From Exiguobacterium sp. RIT594 (lineage in GTDB: Bacteria; Bacillota; Bacilli; Exiguobacteriales; Exiguobacteriaceae), in assembly GCF_003339585.1 (NCBI RefSeq), contig NZ_QPKF01000002.1:62001-126000 (forward strand): a DNA stretch of 64,000 nucleotides. The letters run 5' to 3'. The translations under genes were made by a program, and so were the position numbers. The number at the start of each line of letters is the position of its first letter. Position 1 is the first letter of the stretch. The notes under the pieces were generated by a model, which saw only the letters and a list, made by a program, of their open reading frames with translations, did no database searches and was not told the DNA's origin. Shown piece by piece: positions 35,538 to 44,366 of this stretch.

Positions 35538-35878
35538 ACAAAACGTCCTCCTCTTTCCTTTACATGATTATACCTGATTTACATGACGCTCTAACTTAAT
35601 TTCTTATTCGCTTCCGCTCTTCCTTCTCCTGCTTTTCTTCTATTCCCTTACAATCGACAAGAGAAAACACAAGTTTCCACACGATTAATAATCAATTCCA
35701 TCTTATTGTCGCAATTTTTAATTCTTTATTAATTCAACAATCCCCTTAGTATTAAGATTTATTAAGATTTCGTAAAGACGGGACATAGTTGTATTCTTTT
35801 ACAATAGCGTCTGATACAATCGAACTCGTGAAGTTACTTCACTATTCTATTCTTGTTCTTAATATGGAGGCAGAAGAA
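35538..35878. promoter_or_regulatory. Divergent 341-nt intergenic region with Pho-box-like repeats
   Basis: It holds the cbpA promoter (minus strand, TATAAT at 35572-35567) and the DUF47-pit promoter (TACAAT at 35800-35805 with a poor -35). Upstream of the latter are two pairs of direct repeats: TTAATTC at 35718 and 35729 (period 11) and a perfect tandem ATTAAGATTT at 35751-35760 and 35761-35770. They resemble degenerate PhoP half-sites (TTAACA-type). No open frame with a ribosome-binding site was seen. Confidence 0.45.
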
Positions 35879-36496
35879 ATGTTCAGTAAAAAACAAGATC
35901 CATTTGCGGTTAAATTATCCGAGATTGCAGGACACCTGCAACAAACGTCACAATTTTTCGTCGACTTTAAAATCAACGGTATTGCCGATGTCAAAGAATT
36001 CGCCCATAAAGTAAAAGATTTTGAAACAGCTGGTGATGATTTGATGCATCAATTGATCATCGATTTAAACAACGCGTTCATCACACCAATCGACCGTGAA
36101 GATTTATTAGCACTTGCTAATTCACTTGATGATGTCCTTGATGGTTTTGAAGAATGTTCAGCTATCTTCGAAATTTACAATATCGTACAAGCAGACGAGC
36201 ATATGATTCGTTTCGTGGATGAAATCCACATTGCCGTCAATGAACTCGCTTTATCAATGGATTTGTTAGTCGCACGTAAACTCCAACCGATGCGTGAACA
36301 CGTCATCAAAGTAAAAGAGCAGGAAACCATCTGCGATAACTTGCGTCGTAAATCAATCAAAGCATTGTTCGCAACCGAAACAGATCCAATCAAAATCATT
36401 CAATACAAAGAAATTTATGAATCGCTCGAGTCAATTGCCGATTACTGCCAAGATGCAGCAAACGTCATTGAAACGATCATCATGAAAAACGCATAA
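35879..36496 (+). CDS. DUF47 (PhoU-like) phosphate transport accessory protein
   Basis: A 205-residue all-helical protein of the DUF47/TIGR00153 family, related to PhoU. Typical segments are KVKDFETAGDDLMHQLI and FITPIDREDLLALANSLDDVLDG. It is encoded 16 nt upstream of a PiT transporter, the ykaA-pit arrangement, and probably modulates the transporter. GGAGG lies 9 nt before the ATG at 35879; a frame-extended start at 35789 falls in the promoter. Confidence 0.9.
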   Translation: MFSKKQDPFAVKLSEIAGHLQQTSQFFVDFKINGIADVKEFAHKVKDFETAGDDLMHQLIIDLNNAFITPIDREDLLALANSLDDVLDGFEECSAIFEIYNIVQADEHMIRFVDEIHIAVNELALSMDLLVARKLQPMREHVIKVKEQETICDNLRRKSIKALFATETDPIKIIQYKEIYESLESIADYCQDAANVIETIIMKNA

Positions 36497-36512
36497 GTGA
36501 GGAGCTAACGAG

Positions 36513-37517
36513 ATGGATAGTCTTTTTATCATCACCGCCATAATCGTCATTCTCGCACTTAGCTTCGACTTCATTAATGGTTTCCACGATACAGCGAACT
36601 CGATTGCGACTTCGGTGTCGACTCGTGCTTTGAAACCACGTCACGCCATCATTCTTGCCGCGACGATGAATTTTTTAGGTGCAATCACGTTTACTGGCGT
36701 CGCTAAAACAATTTCCAGCGATATCGTCGATCCGTCGACGCTTGAGCACGGAAGTTATGTCGTCATCGCTGCTTTACTCTCTGCTATCGCTTGGAACCTC
36801 TTAACGTGGTACTTCGGTATTCCGTCGAGTTCTTCGCACACGCTGATCGGTTCAATCGCCGGTGCTGCCATCGCATCTGTCGGCTTTGGCGGAATTGAAG
36901 CCAAAGGGATTTTAAAAATCGTACAGGCACTGATCATTTCACCGATTCTTGCCTTCACACTTGGATTTATCGTCTATGGAATCTTTAAAGTAGTTTTCAA
37001 AAAAGGAAACTTGGCGAAGACGAATCGTCGTTTCCGTCATATGCAAATTGCAACAGCGGCACTTCAATCGTATACGCACGGAACGAACGATGCACAAAAA
37101 GCGATGGGTATCATCACGCTTGCCCTCATCTCTTCCGGTTTCCAAACCGATCACGAAGTCGCACTTTGGGTTAAACTATCGTGTGCGATCGCAATGGGTC
37201 TAGGTACATCCGTCGGTGGATGGCGGATCATCAAGACCGTTGGTGGACAGATCATGAAAATCCGTCCGGTCAACGGGGTTGCGGCTGATTTGACATCTGC
37301 TGCCATCATCTTTGGTGCGACAGCGATTCACCTACCGGTTTCAACGACACACGTTATTTCTTCTGCCATTCTTGGTGTAGGTACATCACACCGGAAAAAA
37401 GGTGTTAAATGGGGAACAGCACAACGGATGTTGATTACATGGGTCATCACATTGCCGATTTCAATGGCCGTGGCGGCACTCATCTACTACATCTTAGATT
37501 TCCTATTCATTAAATGA
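36513..37517 (+). CDS. pit: Low-affinity inorganic phosphate transporter (PiT family)
   Basis: A 334-residue membrane protein with the duplicated PiT signature: GFHDTANSIATSVSTRAL near residue 23 and YTHGTNDAQKAMGIITLAL near residue 188. It carries metal-phosphate complexes with H+ (or Na+). It forms an operon with the DUF47 gene, and a terminator follows. Pho-box-like repeats upstream would tie it to phosphate status, though PiT systems are often constitutive. Confidence 0.92.
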   Translation: MDSLFIITAIIVILALSFDFINGFHDTANSIATSVSTRALKPRHAIILAATMNFLGAITFTGVAKTISSDIVDPSTLEHGSYVVIAALLSAIAWNLLTWYFGIPSSSSHTLIGSIAGAAIASVGFGGIEAKGILKIVQALIISPILAFTLGFIVYGIFKVVFKKGNLAKTNRRFRHMQIATAALQSYTHGTNDAQKAMGIITLALISSGFQTDHEVALWVKLSCAIAMGLGTSVGGWRIIKTVGGQIMKIRPVNGVAADLTSAAIIFGATAIHLPVSTTHVISSAILGVGTSHRKKGVKWGTAQRMLITWVITLPISMAVAALIYYILDFLFIK

Positions 37518-37523
37518 TTTCGT

Positions 37524-37554
37524 TCCCCATCTAGTCGGCTAGGTGGGGATTTTC
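37524..37554 (+). terminator. Terminator of the DUF47-pit operon
   Basis: Stem TCCCCATCTAG/CTAGGTGGGGA with a TCGG loop and TTTTCT tail. Confidence 0.82.
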
Positions 37555-37576
37555 TGTCTCAATTAAGTCCCTGCAG

Positions 37577-37605
37577 TTGTCGCTTCGACTAGAATTCGCT
37601 ATGAT
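37577..37605 (+). promoter_or_regulatory. SigA promoter of pdxK
   Basis: TTGTCG (37577-37582), 17-nt spacer, TATGAT (37600-37605), about 45 nt before the start codon. Confidence 0.65.
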
Positions 37606-37649
37606 TGATGGCAAGAAGATATGCTTATTTTATTTAGGAGGAATTCCAC

Positions 37650-38465
37650 ATGACAAAACGTAAAGCTTTAACGATTGCCGGCTCTGACACGAGTGGCGGC
37701 GCTGGTATTCAAGCTGATTTAAAAACGTTCCAGGAACTTGAAGTCTACGGGATGAATGCACTGACGGTCATCGTCGCTCAAGATCCCGATCATTCTTGGC
37801 ACCATGCGGTTTACCCAATCGATGCCGAACTCGTCCGGACACAAATCCATACGGTCCTTGGAGGAATTGGTGTAGATGCGATGAAGACGGGTATGCTCCC
37901 GACTGTCGAAATCATTGAAGTCGTTGCTGAAAAAATCAAGTCATCCGGTGTCAAAAATGTCGTCATCGATCCCGTCATGGTGTGTAAAGGTGAAGATGAA
38001 GTTCTGAATCCCGATACCGCGAATGCTTTACGCGATGTCCTGACACCGCTCGCAACGGTCGTGACCCCTAATGTCTTTGAAGCAGGTCAATTGTCCGGTC
38101 TCGGAAAAACCCCTTCAACGATCGACGAAATGAAGCTGGCAGCTGCACGGATCCATGAAAAAGGGGCACAATACGTTCTTGTCAAAGGTGGCAGTAAGAT
38201 TGACCATCCACGAGCAGTTGACGTGCTTTATGACGGAAAAGAGTTTATCCTAATTGAGGACGAGCGTATTGAGACACCGTATACGCACGGAGCAGGATGC
38301 ACCTACTCTGCTGCAATTACGGCTGAACTCGCAAAAGGAGCTTCTGTGGAGCAAGCGGTCCGGACAGCGAAATCGTTTATCACTTCTGCGATTCGTCATT
38401 CATTCCGCCTGAATGAATATGTCGGCCCGACTGACCATGCTGCTCACCGAACAGTAACGTCTTAA
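37650..38465 (+). CDS. pdxK: Pyridoxal/pyridoxine kinase (ThiD-related PdxK)
   Basis: A 271-residue ribokinase-fold kinase. N-terminal TIAGSDTSGGAGIQADLKTFQE and the nucleotide-site motif YTHGAGCTYSAAITAELAKG match the ThiD-like PdxK of B. subtilis closely, including DAMKTGMLPTVEI and VIDPVMVCKGEDEVL. It phosphorylates pyridoxal/pyridoxine in B6 salvage and may also act on hydroxymethylpyrimidine. AGGAGGA precedes the ATG. Monocistronic between its promoter and terminator. Confidence 0.88.
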   Translation: MTKRKALTIAGSDTSGGAGIQADLKTFQELEVYGMNALTVIVAQDPDHSWHHAVYPIDAELVRTQIHTVLGGIGVDAMKTGMLPTVEIIEVVAEKIKSSGVKNVVIDPVMVCKGEDEVLNPDTANALRDVLTPLATVVTPNVFEAGQLSGLGKTPSTIDEMKLAAARIHEKGAQYVLVKGGSKIDHPRAVDVLYDGKEFILIEDERIETPYTHGAGCTYSAAITAELAKGASVEQAVRTAKSFITSAIRHSFRLNEYVGPTDHAAHRTVTS

Positions 38466-38470
38466 TCGCT

Positions 38471-38505
38471 CAAGAAGTCCGCGCACTGATCGCGGACTTC
38501 TTTCT
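38471..38505 (+). terminator. Terminator of pdxK
   Basis: Stem AAGAAGTCCGCG/CGCGGACTTCTT with a 7-nt loop. Confidence 0.85.
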
Positions 38506-38526
38506 GTATAGGAAAGGGGATTCATC

Positions 38527-38892
38527 ATGCAAGCACTTGATTTAACCGCTGTACAAGACTATATCGACAAGCATGCCAATACACCGCTTTATGTCCACGT
38601 CGAAACGACGAACGGGGCGTACGCGACCCACCAGGATCCGACGTTCCACAGTGCCGGCATGTTTTTCCGCAATGCTGAGATTACGTACGAACGGGGTCTG
38701 ATTACCGGAAACGGTCCGTACCGGATCGGACTGAAACTCGCCCACGGTTGGTTGTACGGTGAAGGTTTAACCGATTATGAATTTGCAGGCGATCAACTGT
38801 TGATTGCCGGACATGACATTGAAGGACGTCTTGCGATTGCCTTCGAGCTCAGTCCGACTCCATTCGCGCAAGGCGCAGAGGAGGTAGAATAA
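38527..38892 (+). CDS. yojF: YojF-family (DUF1806) protein
   Basis: A 121-residue protein of the YojF/DUF1806 family (GMFFRNAEITYERGLITGNG and RIGLKLAHGWLYGEGLTDYE regions). The family is of unknown function but is constantly paired with the bacillithiol deacetylase BshB2, as here, with the stop and next start overlapping by one base (TAATG). GGAAAGGGG precedes the ATG. A helper role in bacillithiol metabolism is inferred from linkage. Confidence 0.85.
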   Translation: MQALDLTAVQDYIDKHANTPLYVHVETTNGAYATHQDPTFHSAGMFFRNAEITYERGLITGNGPYRIGLKLAHGWLYGEGLTDYEFAGDQLLIAGHDIEGRLAIAFELSPTPFAQGAEEVE

Positions 38893-39548
38893 TGGCGTAC
38901 AACGAACAAGATCATCTCCTCGTCATCTTCCCTCACCCGGATGATGAAGCGTTCAGCTCGGCTGGAACGATTATTGAACACGCAGAAAACCGCGGACCCG
39001 TCACGTACGCCTGCCTGACACTTGGTGAAATGGGGCGCAACATGGGGCGTCCTGTCTTTACGAACCGTGAACAGCTGGCGACGATCCGCAAACGCGAACT
39101 GATTGCCGCATCTGAAAAAATGAAGATTTCCGATTTACAAATGTGGGGACTCCGTGACAAAACGGTCGAATTCGAAGATGAAGCGATGCTTGCTGAACGA
39201 ATCGGACAATTGATTACGAAAACGCAACCGACACGGGTCATTTCGTTTTATCCGGGATATGCCGTCCATCCGGATCACGAAGCAACAGCACGTGCCGTCG
39301 TCCGGGCGCTTCGTGCGATTGACGAAAGTCAGCGCCCTGAATTTTTGGCCGTCGCTTTCGCCAACAATACACGTGACGAACTCGGTGAAGGAACGTTTAT
39401 CCATGACGTCAGTGCCTACACTGATCAAAAAATCGAAGCCCTGCAGGCACATGCCTCACAAACAGGCGGCTTGATGAAGGTCATCTCAGAAGACTCGAAC
39501 ATCCGCGATCTGCTTGTCAAAGAACGGTATTACCACTACCCGTTATGA
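38892..39548 (+). CDS. bshB2: Bacillithiol biosynthesis deacetylase BshB2
   Basis: A 218-residue zinc-dependent LmbE/PIG-L deacetylase with the zinc and catalytic motif FPHPDDEAFSSAGT near residue 14 and the second zinc ligand in YAVHPDHEATARA near residue 128. BshB2 (YojG) removes the acetyl group from N-acetylglucosaminyl-malate, the second step of bacillithiol synthesis, and may also hydrolyse bacillithiol conjugates. It is translationally coupled to yojF. Confidence 0.92.
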   Translation: MAYNEQDHLLVIFPHPDDEAFSSAGTIIEHAENRGPVTYACLTLGEMGRNMGRPVFTNREQLATIRKRELIAASEKMKISDLQMWGLRDKTVEFEDEAMLAERIGQLITKTQPTRVISFYPGYAVHPDHEATARAVVRALRAIDESQRPEFLAVAFANNTRDELGEGTFIHDVSAYTDQKIEALQAHASQTGGLMKVISEDSNIRDLLVKERYYHYPL

Positions 39549-39553
39549 TTCCT

Positions 39554-39591
39554 GCACCCTTGGACGTCCTTTCGTTCAAGGGTGCTTTTTT
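39554..39591 (+). terminator. Terminator of the yojF-bshB2 operon
   Basis: Stem GCACCCTTG/CAAGGGTGC with a 14-nt loop and T6 tail. Confidence 0.87.
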
Positions 39592-39663
39592 GTCTTTCGA
39601 AATCCTCGATTGTCAGTCGACTTTTGTGTCACCTTCTGCTAGTGTGAATAGTTGAGACTGTGT

Positions 39664-39702
39664 CTCCGGAGTTCGTAACCTCCTCCGTCAAAAAAACTAG
39701 GA
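39664..39702 (+). promoter_or_regulatory. preQ1-I riboswitch (translational)
   Basis: CGGAG (39667-39671) pairs with CTCCG (39683-39687) to form P1; the loop carries TTCGTAACCTC. The A-rich tail TCAAAAAAACTAGGA (39688-39702) supplies the H-type pseudoknot strand. This is the class I preQ1 aptamer layout, directly upstream of queC. The tail ends in AGGA just ahead of the queC start region, so ligand binding should hide the ribosome-binding site and reduce queuosine precursor synthesis. Confidence 0.88.
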
Positions 39703-39717
39703 ATGGAAGTGTACACA

Positions 39718-40374
39718 ATGAAAAATGAACGTGCTCTTGTCGTCTTCAGTGGCGGTCAAGATTCGACGACCTGCCTGTTTCAGGCACTCGCCGATTATTC
39801 AGAAGTTGAAGTCGTTACCTTCAACTATGGGCAACGTCATGCCGCAGAACTCGATGTCGCCCGCGAAATCGCATCTGAACTCGGTGTGAAACATCACGAG
39901 CTCGATCTCTCACTCCTCAGTCAACTGACAAGCAATTCTCTGACTGACCACTCACAATCGATCACGACAAACGAAGACGGGCTTCCTTCTACCTTTGTAG
40001 ACGGCCGAAATCACCTGTTTCTGTCCTTCGCCGCCGTCCTCGCTAAAGGACGTGGCATCCGCCATATCATTACCGGTGTATGCGAAACAGACTTTTCCGG
40101 TTATCCCGATTGCCGTGATTCCTTCATCAAGTCACTGAATGTGACGCTTAACCTCGCGATGGACTATCCATTCGTGATTCATACTCCGCTCATGTGGCTC
40201 GACAAAAAAGAGACCTGGGCATTAGCTGATTCGCTCGGCGCGTTTGATTTTGTCCGCGAACGGACATTAACGTGTTACAACGGAATCATTGGAGATGGCT
40301 GTGGCGATTGCCCGGCTTGCGAATTACGGAAAAAAGGCTTAGATGCCTACATCGAGGAGGTCCAACACACATGA
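39718..40374 (+). CDS. queC: 7-cyano-7-deazaguanine (preQ0) synthase QueC
   Basis: A 218-residue ATP-dependent enzyme turning 7-carboxy-7-deazaguanine and ammonia into preQ0. PP-loop motif [17 protein letters not shown] and the C-terminal zinc site [19 protein letters not shown] are intact. I choose the ATG at 39718 because a GGAAG site lies about 8 nt upstream; an ATG at 39703 sits against the riboswitch tail. First gene of queCDEF; its stop overlaps queD as ATGA. Confidence 0.95.
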   Translation: MKNERALVVFSGGQDSTTCLFQALADYSEVEVVTFNYGQRHAAELDVAREIASELGVKHHELDLSLLSQLTSNSLTDHSQSITTNEDGLPSTFVDGRNHLFLSFAAVLAKGRGIRHIITGVCETDFSGYPDCRDSFIKSLNVTLNLAMDYPFVIHTPLMWLDKKETWALADSLGAFDFVRERTLTCYNGIIGDGCGDCPACELRKKGLDAYIEEVQHT

Positions 40375-40826
40375 AATTCAACTACGAAGCACCCGAAACA
40401 GTCGAGCGCCCGACCGGCGACTCGCTTATTTATACAAAATCACGTGTCATGATCGTCAAAAAATTGACGTTTGATGCGGCGCATCACCTGTATGACTACG
40501 ATGGCAAGTGCCGCGCCCTGCACGGCCATACGTATCACGTCGATCTCGGTATCAGCGGATTCCTGGATCACCGCGGTATGACACTCGACTTTGGCGATTT
40601 GAAGAAAATTTTCAAAGAGCATCTCGAACCGTTACTCGATCACCGTTACTTGAATGAGTCGCTTCCTTACATGAATACGACGGCTGAAAACATGTCGGCC
40701 TGGATTTTTGAAACACTCGGCAAACACTTGCCGGATGAACGCGGTCTTCGTGTCGAGTTCGTCAAACTGTATGAAACACCGACTGCTTTTGCAGAAGTCC
40801 GCCGCGAATGGATGCTTGAGTCATGA
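40371..40826 (+). CDS. queD: 6-carboxy-5,6,7,8-tetrahydropterin synthase QueD
   Basis: A 151-residue T-fold enzyme that converts dihydroneopterin triphosphate to 6-carboxytetrahydropterin. Zinc ligands are His in [10 protein letters not shown] and the HGHTYHV motif; the [11 protein letters not shown] and LDHRYLNE segments are diagnostic. A short N-terminal extension of about 30 residues precedes the usual start of the domain. GAGGAGG lies just before the ATG at 40371, inside the queC 3' end. Confidence 0.93.
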   Translation: MKFNYEAPETVERPTGDSLIYTKSRVMIVKKLTFDAAHHLYDYDGKCRALHGHTYHVDLGISGFLDHRGMTLDFGDLKKIFKEHLEPLLDHRYLNESLPYMNTTAENMSAWIFETLGKHLPDERGLRVEFVKLYETPTAFAEVRREWMLES

Positions 40827-41539
40827 GTCAATTGAAGAAAATACCAAAGATTCCGGTTCTTGAAATCTTTGGTCCGACCTTTCAAGGAGAAGGACGTTCA
40901 ATCGGCCAAAAAACGATGTTCGTCCGGACCGGCGGCTGTGATTATTCCTGCGCCTGGTGTGACTCCGCCTTTACTTGGGACGGATCGGAGAAACCGGATT
41001 TACTGACAGCAGAAGAAATCCTGACGCAACTCGATGCCCTCGGTTCATATGGTCATGTCACGATTTCCGGTGGTAATCCGTTGTTGCATGCATCGATCGG
41101 TACGCTCGTCGATGCCTTGAAGAGCCGTGGCATCACGATGTCGGTCGAAACTCAAGGTTCTTACTGGCAAAACTGGGTGCTCGATATCGAAGACGTCACG
41201 ATCAGTCCGAAACCGCCTTCGAGCGGCATGACGGTCGATTATGACCGGCTTGATGTCTTTTTCAAACGGTTGCCTGAACAGCAACGCGCCGTTAAAATCG
41301 TCATCTTTGACGAGGCGGATCTTGACTTTGCTGCTGCCATCTCAGAACGCTATGCCTTAAAAACCTTATATCTGTCACTCGGTAATCCTGATCCTGCGGA
41401 AGAAGGTACGATTGCACCGCGGATGTTATCCGGCTTAAAAACTTTATGGGAACGCGTCGCAACTGATGAACGATTTAATCATGCGCGGGTTCTTCCACAA
41501 CTACATGCCCTCGTTTTCGCAAACGATCGCGGCGTTTAA
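40823..41539 (+). CDS. queE: 7-carboxy-7-deazaguanine synthase QueE
   Basis: A 238-residue radical SAM enzyme that contracts carboxytetrahydropterin to the deazaguanine ring. The iron-sulfur motif is CDYSCAWC (CxxxCxxC) near residue 33; [16 protein letters not shown] near the N-terminus and [10 protein letters not shown] are family blocks. ATGA overlap with queD; the queF start follows 11 nt after its stop. Confidence 0.94.
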   Translation: MSQLKKIPKIPVLEIFGPTFQGEGRSIGQKTMFVRTGGCDYSCAWCDSAFTWDGSEKPDLLTAEEILTQLDALGSYGHVTISGGNPLLHASIGTLVDALKSRGITMSVETQGSYWQNWVLDIEDVTISPKPPSSGMTVDYDRLDVFFKRLPEQQRAVKIVIFDEADLDFAAAISERYALKTLYLSLGNPDPAEEGTIAPRMLSGLKTLWERVATDERFNHARVLPQLHALVFANDRGV

Positions 41540-41550
41540 GGAGATTAATT

Positions 41551-42039
41551 ATGCGTCCAGAAGATTTAAACGATTTGTCCTTACTTGGTCAAAAGTCTGT
41601 CCCTTACATTTTTGAGTATCAGCCGGAAGTGCTGGAAGCCTTCCCGAACCGCCACCCGGAAAATGATTACTTCGTCAAATTCAATGCACCTGAATTTACG
41701 AGCCTTTGTCCGATTACGAATCAACCGGATTTTGCGACCATTTACATTTCTTATATTCCGGATGAGAAGCTGGTCGAATCAAAATCACTAAAACTTTATC
41801 TGTTCAGCTTCCGTAATCACGGGGATTTCCATGAAAACTGCATCAACGTCATCGGAAAAGATCTCGTCAAGTTGATGGAACCTCGTTACCTTGAAGTCTG
41901 GGGGAAATTCACGCCACGCGGCGGGATTTCGATTGATCCATACTACAACTACGGTAAACCGGGTACGAAATATGAACAGATGGCCGAACACCGTCTCTTT
42001 AATCATGATTTATATCCTGAAACGATCGACAATCGCTAA
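41551..42039 (+). CDS. queF: NADPH-dependent 7-cyano-7-deazaguanine reductase QueF
   Basis: A 162-residue unimodular (YkvM type) reductase that converts preQ0 to preQ1, the end of the pathway before tRNA insertion and the ligand of the upstream riboswitch. The catalytic Cys lies in [15 protein letters not shown] and the NADPH motif in [20 protein letters not shown], here seen as two separate conserved blocks. AAGGAGAT precedes the ATG. Confidence 0.95.
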   Translation: MRPEDLNDLSLLGQKSVPYIFEYQPEVLEAFPNRHPENDYFVKFNAPEFTSLCPITNQPDFATIYISYIPDEKLVESKSLKLYLFSFRNHGDFHENCINVIGKDLVKLMEPRYLEVWGKFTPRGGISIDPYYNYGKPGTKYEQMAEHRLFNHDLYPETIDNR

Positions 42040-42045
42040 GACTCG

Positions 42046-42082
42046 AAAAATCCTCCATTGCCTTAGGCAGTGGAGGATTTTT
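42046..42082. terminator. Bidirectional terminator between queF and the XRE gene
   Basis: AAAAATCCTCCATTGCC pairs (one G-U) with GGCAGTGGAGGATTTTT around a TTA loop. Confidence 0.88.
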
Positions 42083-42089
42083 AACGCAA

Positions 42090-42374
42090 TTAACTTGACG
42101 GTAAATCAATGATTTTTGCCCCTTCTTCGTGAAGACGGATGATTTGAGCAGGCCAAATATGCCGCACTAAATGTTCGTATGGGACGTTAAGTGCTTTTGC
42201 TAAACGTTCAATCATCGAAAATGAAGGGTGTGCGATACTCTGCTCAATCCGTTCCATCATTTCGGGTGTCGTCTCTGTCAGTTCAGCCAATTGCTCCTGA
42301 TTGATTTCTTGCCGTTCACGTAATGTACGAATCCGCTCTCCATAATTTTCGAGAGGACTTATCGTTTCACTCAT
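42090..42374 (-). CDS. XRE-family helix-turn-helix regulator
   Basis: A 94-residue protein that is essentially one Cro/CI-type domain: RIRTLRERQEINQEQLAELT, then TTPEMMERIEQSIAHPSFSMIERLAKALNV listed as the second half. No sensor domain; the C-terminal 25 residues (HIWPAQIIRLHEEGAKII) are unassigned. AAGGAGA lies 9 nt before the ATG at 42374. It diverges from the PTS gene, so it could regulate it, but it could equally be unrelated. Confidence 0.8.
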   Translation of the reverse strand: MSETISPLENYGERIRTLRERQEINQEQLAELTETTPEMMERIEQSIAHPSFSMIERLAKALNVPYEHLVRHIWPAQIIRLHEEGAKIIDLPSS

Positions 42375-42548
42375 GATGTAATCTCCTTTTCTAAGCACAT
42401 GACTTTCTACCTTTAATCCTGTTAATTTATTCCCGAATTTCACTTTTCAACACTTCTTCCCTTCATACTATTTACTAACTAAAATATAATTTCAAAAAAA
42501 TCATAAAAAAGAACTAGCTTTTTAAAAAGTTATCGCTTACAATTCTAA

Positions 42549-42564
42549 GTGCAAGCGGTTGCAT
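42549..42564 (+). promoter_or_regulatory. cre-type operator upstream of the PTS gene
   Basis: GTGCAAGCGGTTGCAT is close to the CcpA cre consensus (WTGNNARCGNWWWCAW) and nearly palindromic around CG. It is flanked by a 10-bp direct repeat ATCGCTTACA at 42532-42541 and 42567-42576 (35 bp apart). Its position about 65 nt before the start codon suits carbon catabolite control. Confidence 0.6.
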
Positions 42565-42626
42565 TAATCGCTTACATTTTTTGCACTAATTACACAGATA
42601 ACAGCTACATAGAGGAGTGAGACCAC

Positions 42627-44282
42627 ATGAAAAACAAGATTTCATTTGATTTCTGGCAAAAGCTAGGAAAAGCTTTAATGGTAGTCATCGCAGTCATGCC
42701 AGCTGCCGGAATCATGATCTCGATCGGGAAGTTGATCGGCATGTACGGTGGAGACATCGTGTTTATGCAAACGGTTGCAAGAATTGTTGAAGATTTAGGT
42801 TGGGCCATCATTACTAACCTGCATGTCCTGTTCGCCGTTGCGATCGGTGGATCGTGGGCAAAAGAACGGGCCGGCGGAGCATTTGCAGCCTTACTTGCAT
42901 TTATTTTAGTCAACCGTGTTACCGGTGCCATCTTTGGTGTCAATTCGACGATGCTTGCTGATCCAAAAGCAACCGTCACCTCTTTACTTGGTTCTGATTT
43001 AATCGTGAAAGATTATTTCACTTCTGTCCTTGGTGCTCCGGCGCTCAACATGGGCGTATTCGTCGGAATCATTTCCGGTTTCCTTGGAGCCGTACTCTTC
43101 AACAAATTTTATAACTTCAGCAAGTTGCCTGATGCACTTGCGTTCTTTAACGGTAAACGGTTTGTACCATTCGTCGTCATCGGTGGATCCGTTGTTGCCG
43201 CGTTCGTTTTATCACTCGTTTGGCCGTTCGTTCAAGGATTGCTGAATGACTTCGGACGCTGGATCGCGACGTCACGCGATACGGCACCGATCCTTGCTCC
43301 ATTTGTTTACGGAACACTGGAACGTCTGCTCTTACCGTTTGGTCTTCACCACATGTTGACGGTTCCGATGAACTATACGGAACTCGGTGGAACGTATAAA
43401 ATCTTAACGGGTGCGGCGCAAGGTTCGACGGTCGCAGGTCAAGATCCGTTATGGCTCGCCTGGATTACCGATCTCGTTAACCTAAAACAAGCCGGTAACA
43501 CACAAGGATACAACGATTTGATCAACAGTGTCGTCCCGGCACGTTTTAAAGAAGGACAAGTCGTTACTTCTCTGGCTTCTTTAATCGGTGTTGCTGTTGC
43601 CATGTACATGTCAGTTGATGAAGACAAAAAGAAAGCTTATAAACCGGTCTTCCTATCTGCCGGTCTTGCCGTTTTCTTAACAGGTGTCACGGAGCCGATC
43701 GAGTTCATGTTCATGTTCATCGCACCTGTCCTTTACGTCGTCTATGCTGTCTTAACAGGTGTTGCCTTTGCGTTAGCTGACGTCATGCATCTCCGGATCC
43801 ATGCGTTCGGAGCGATTGAATTGCTGACACGGATTCCGCTGATTGCAAAAGCGGGACTGATCGGTGACTTGATCCGCTTTATCGGTGTCTGTATCTTCTT
43901 CTTCTTCTTGAACTTCTTTACATTCCGTTTTGTTATTAAAAAGTTCAACTATGCAACACCGGGCCGTAACGGAAACTACTTGGATGATGTCGTCGTTTCA
44001 GATAACACTCAAGCTACGAACGAAGCGGCTGCAACAACCGATCAATCACAAGCATCAAAAATCATCGGGTTACTTGGTGGTCAAGCGAACATCGAAGAAG
44101 TCGATGCCTGCATGACGCGTTTACGCGTCACGGTTAAAGATCCAAGTCTTGTCGCACCGGAATCTGATTGGAAATCCAATGGTGCACTTGGATTAATCCT
44201 AAAAAATAATGGCGTGCAAGCCATTTACGGTCCTAAAGCGGATGTCCTGAAATCGGATATCCAGGATCGAATCGGCGCATAA
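42627..44282 (+). CDS. PTS glucoside/glucose-type permease, EIIC-EIIB fusion
   Basis: A 551-residue permease: an EIIC domain (about 1-420, ten or so helices; VMPAAGIMISIGKLIG, GLHHMLTVPMNYTELGG, GVTEPIEFMFMF) followed by a linker and a C-terminal EIIB domain with the phospho-acceptor Cys495 in VDACMTRLRV. It imports and phosphorylates a sugar of the glucose/maltose/alpha-glucoside group. No EIIA domain is fused, so a shared EIIA-Glc is needed. No glycosidase is adjacent; the next gene is a nuclease/phosphatase-family protein. Exact sugar unknown. Confidence 0.83.
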   Translation: MKNKISFDFWQKLGKALMVVIAVMPAAGIMISIGKLIGMYGGDIVFMQTVARIVEDLGWAIITNLHVLFAVAIGGSWAKERAGGAFAALLAFILVNRVTGAIFGVNSTMLADPKATVTSLLGSDLIVKDYFTSVLGAPALNMGVFVGIISGFLGAVLFNKFYNFSKLPDALAFFNGKRFVPFVVIGGSVVAAFVLSLVWPFVQGLLNDFGRWIATSRDTAPILAPFVYGTLERLLLPFGLHHMLTVPMNYTELGGTYKILTGAAQGSTVAGQDPLWLAWITDLVNLKQAGNTQGYNDLINSVVPARFKEGQVVTSLASLIGVAVAMYMSVDEDKKKAYKPVFLSAGLAVFLTGVTEPIEFMFMFIAPVLYVVYAVLTGVAFALADVMHLRIHAFGAIELLTRIPLIAKAGLIGDLIRFIGVCIFFFFLNFFTFRFVIKKFNYATPGRNGNYLDDVVVSDNTQATNEAAATTDQSQASKIIGLLGGQANIEEVDACMTRLRVTVKDPSLVAPESDWKSNGALGLILKNNGVQAIYGPKADVLKSDIQDRIGA

Positions 44283-44304
44283 ACCAAATGGATTAGGGTA
44301 AATA

Positions 44305-44344
44305 AGAAAAGGTGAAGCTCATGATGAGTTTCACCTTTCTTTAT
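44305..44344 (+). terminator. Hairpin terminator after the PTS gene
   Basis: GAAAAGGTGAAGCTC pairs with GAGTTTCACCTTTC (one mismatch) and is followed by TTTATT. It lies 22 nt before the next start, so read-through may feed the downstream gene. Confidence 0.65.
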
Positions 44345-44366
44345 TGAAAATCAGGAGGAACAGCAG

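Noticed and set aside
35751-35770. Tandem ATTAAGATTT as the start of a CRISPR-like array
   Set aside because: Only two adjacent 10-bp units with no spacers; treated as possible PhoP half-sites instead.
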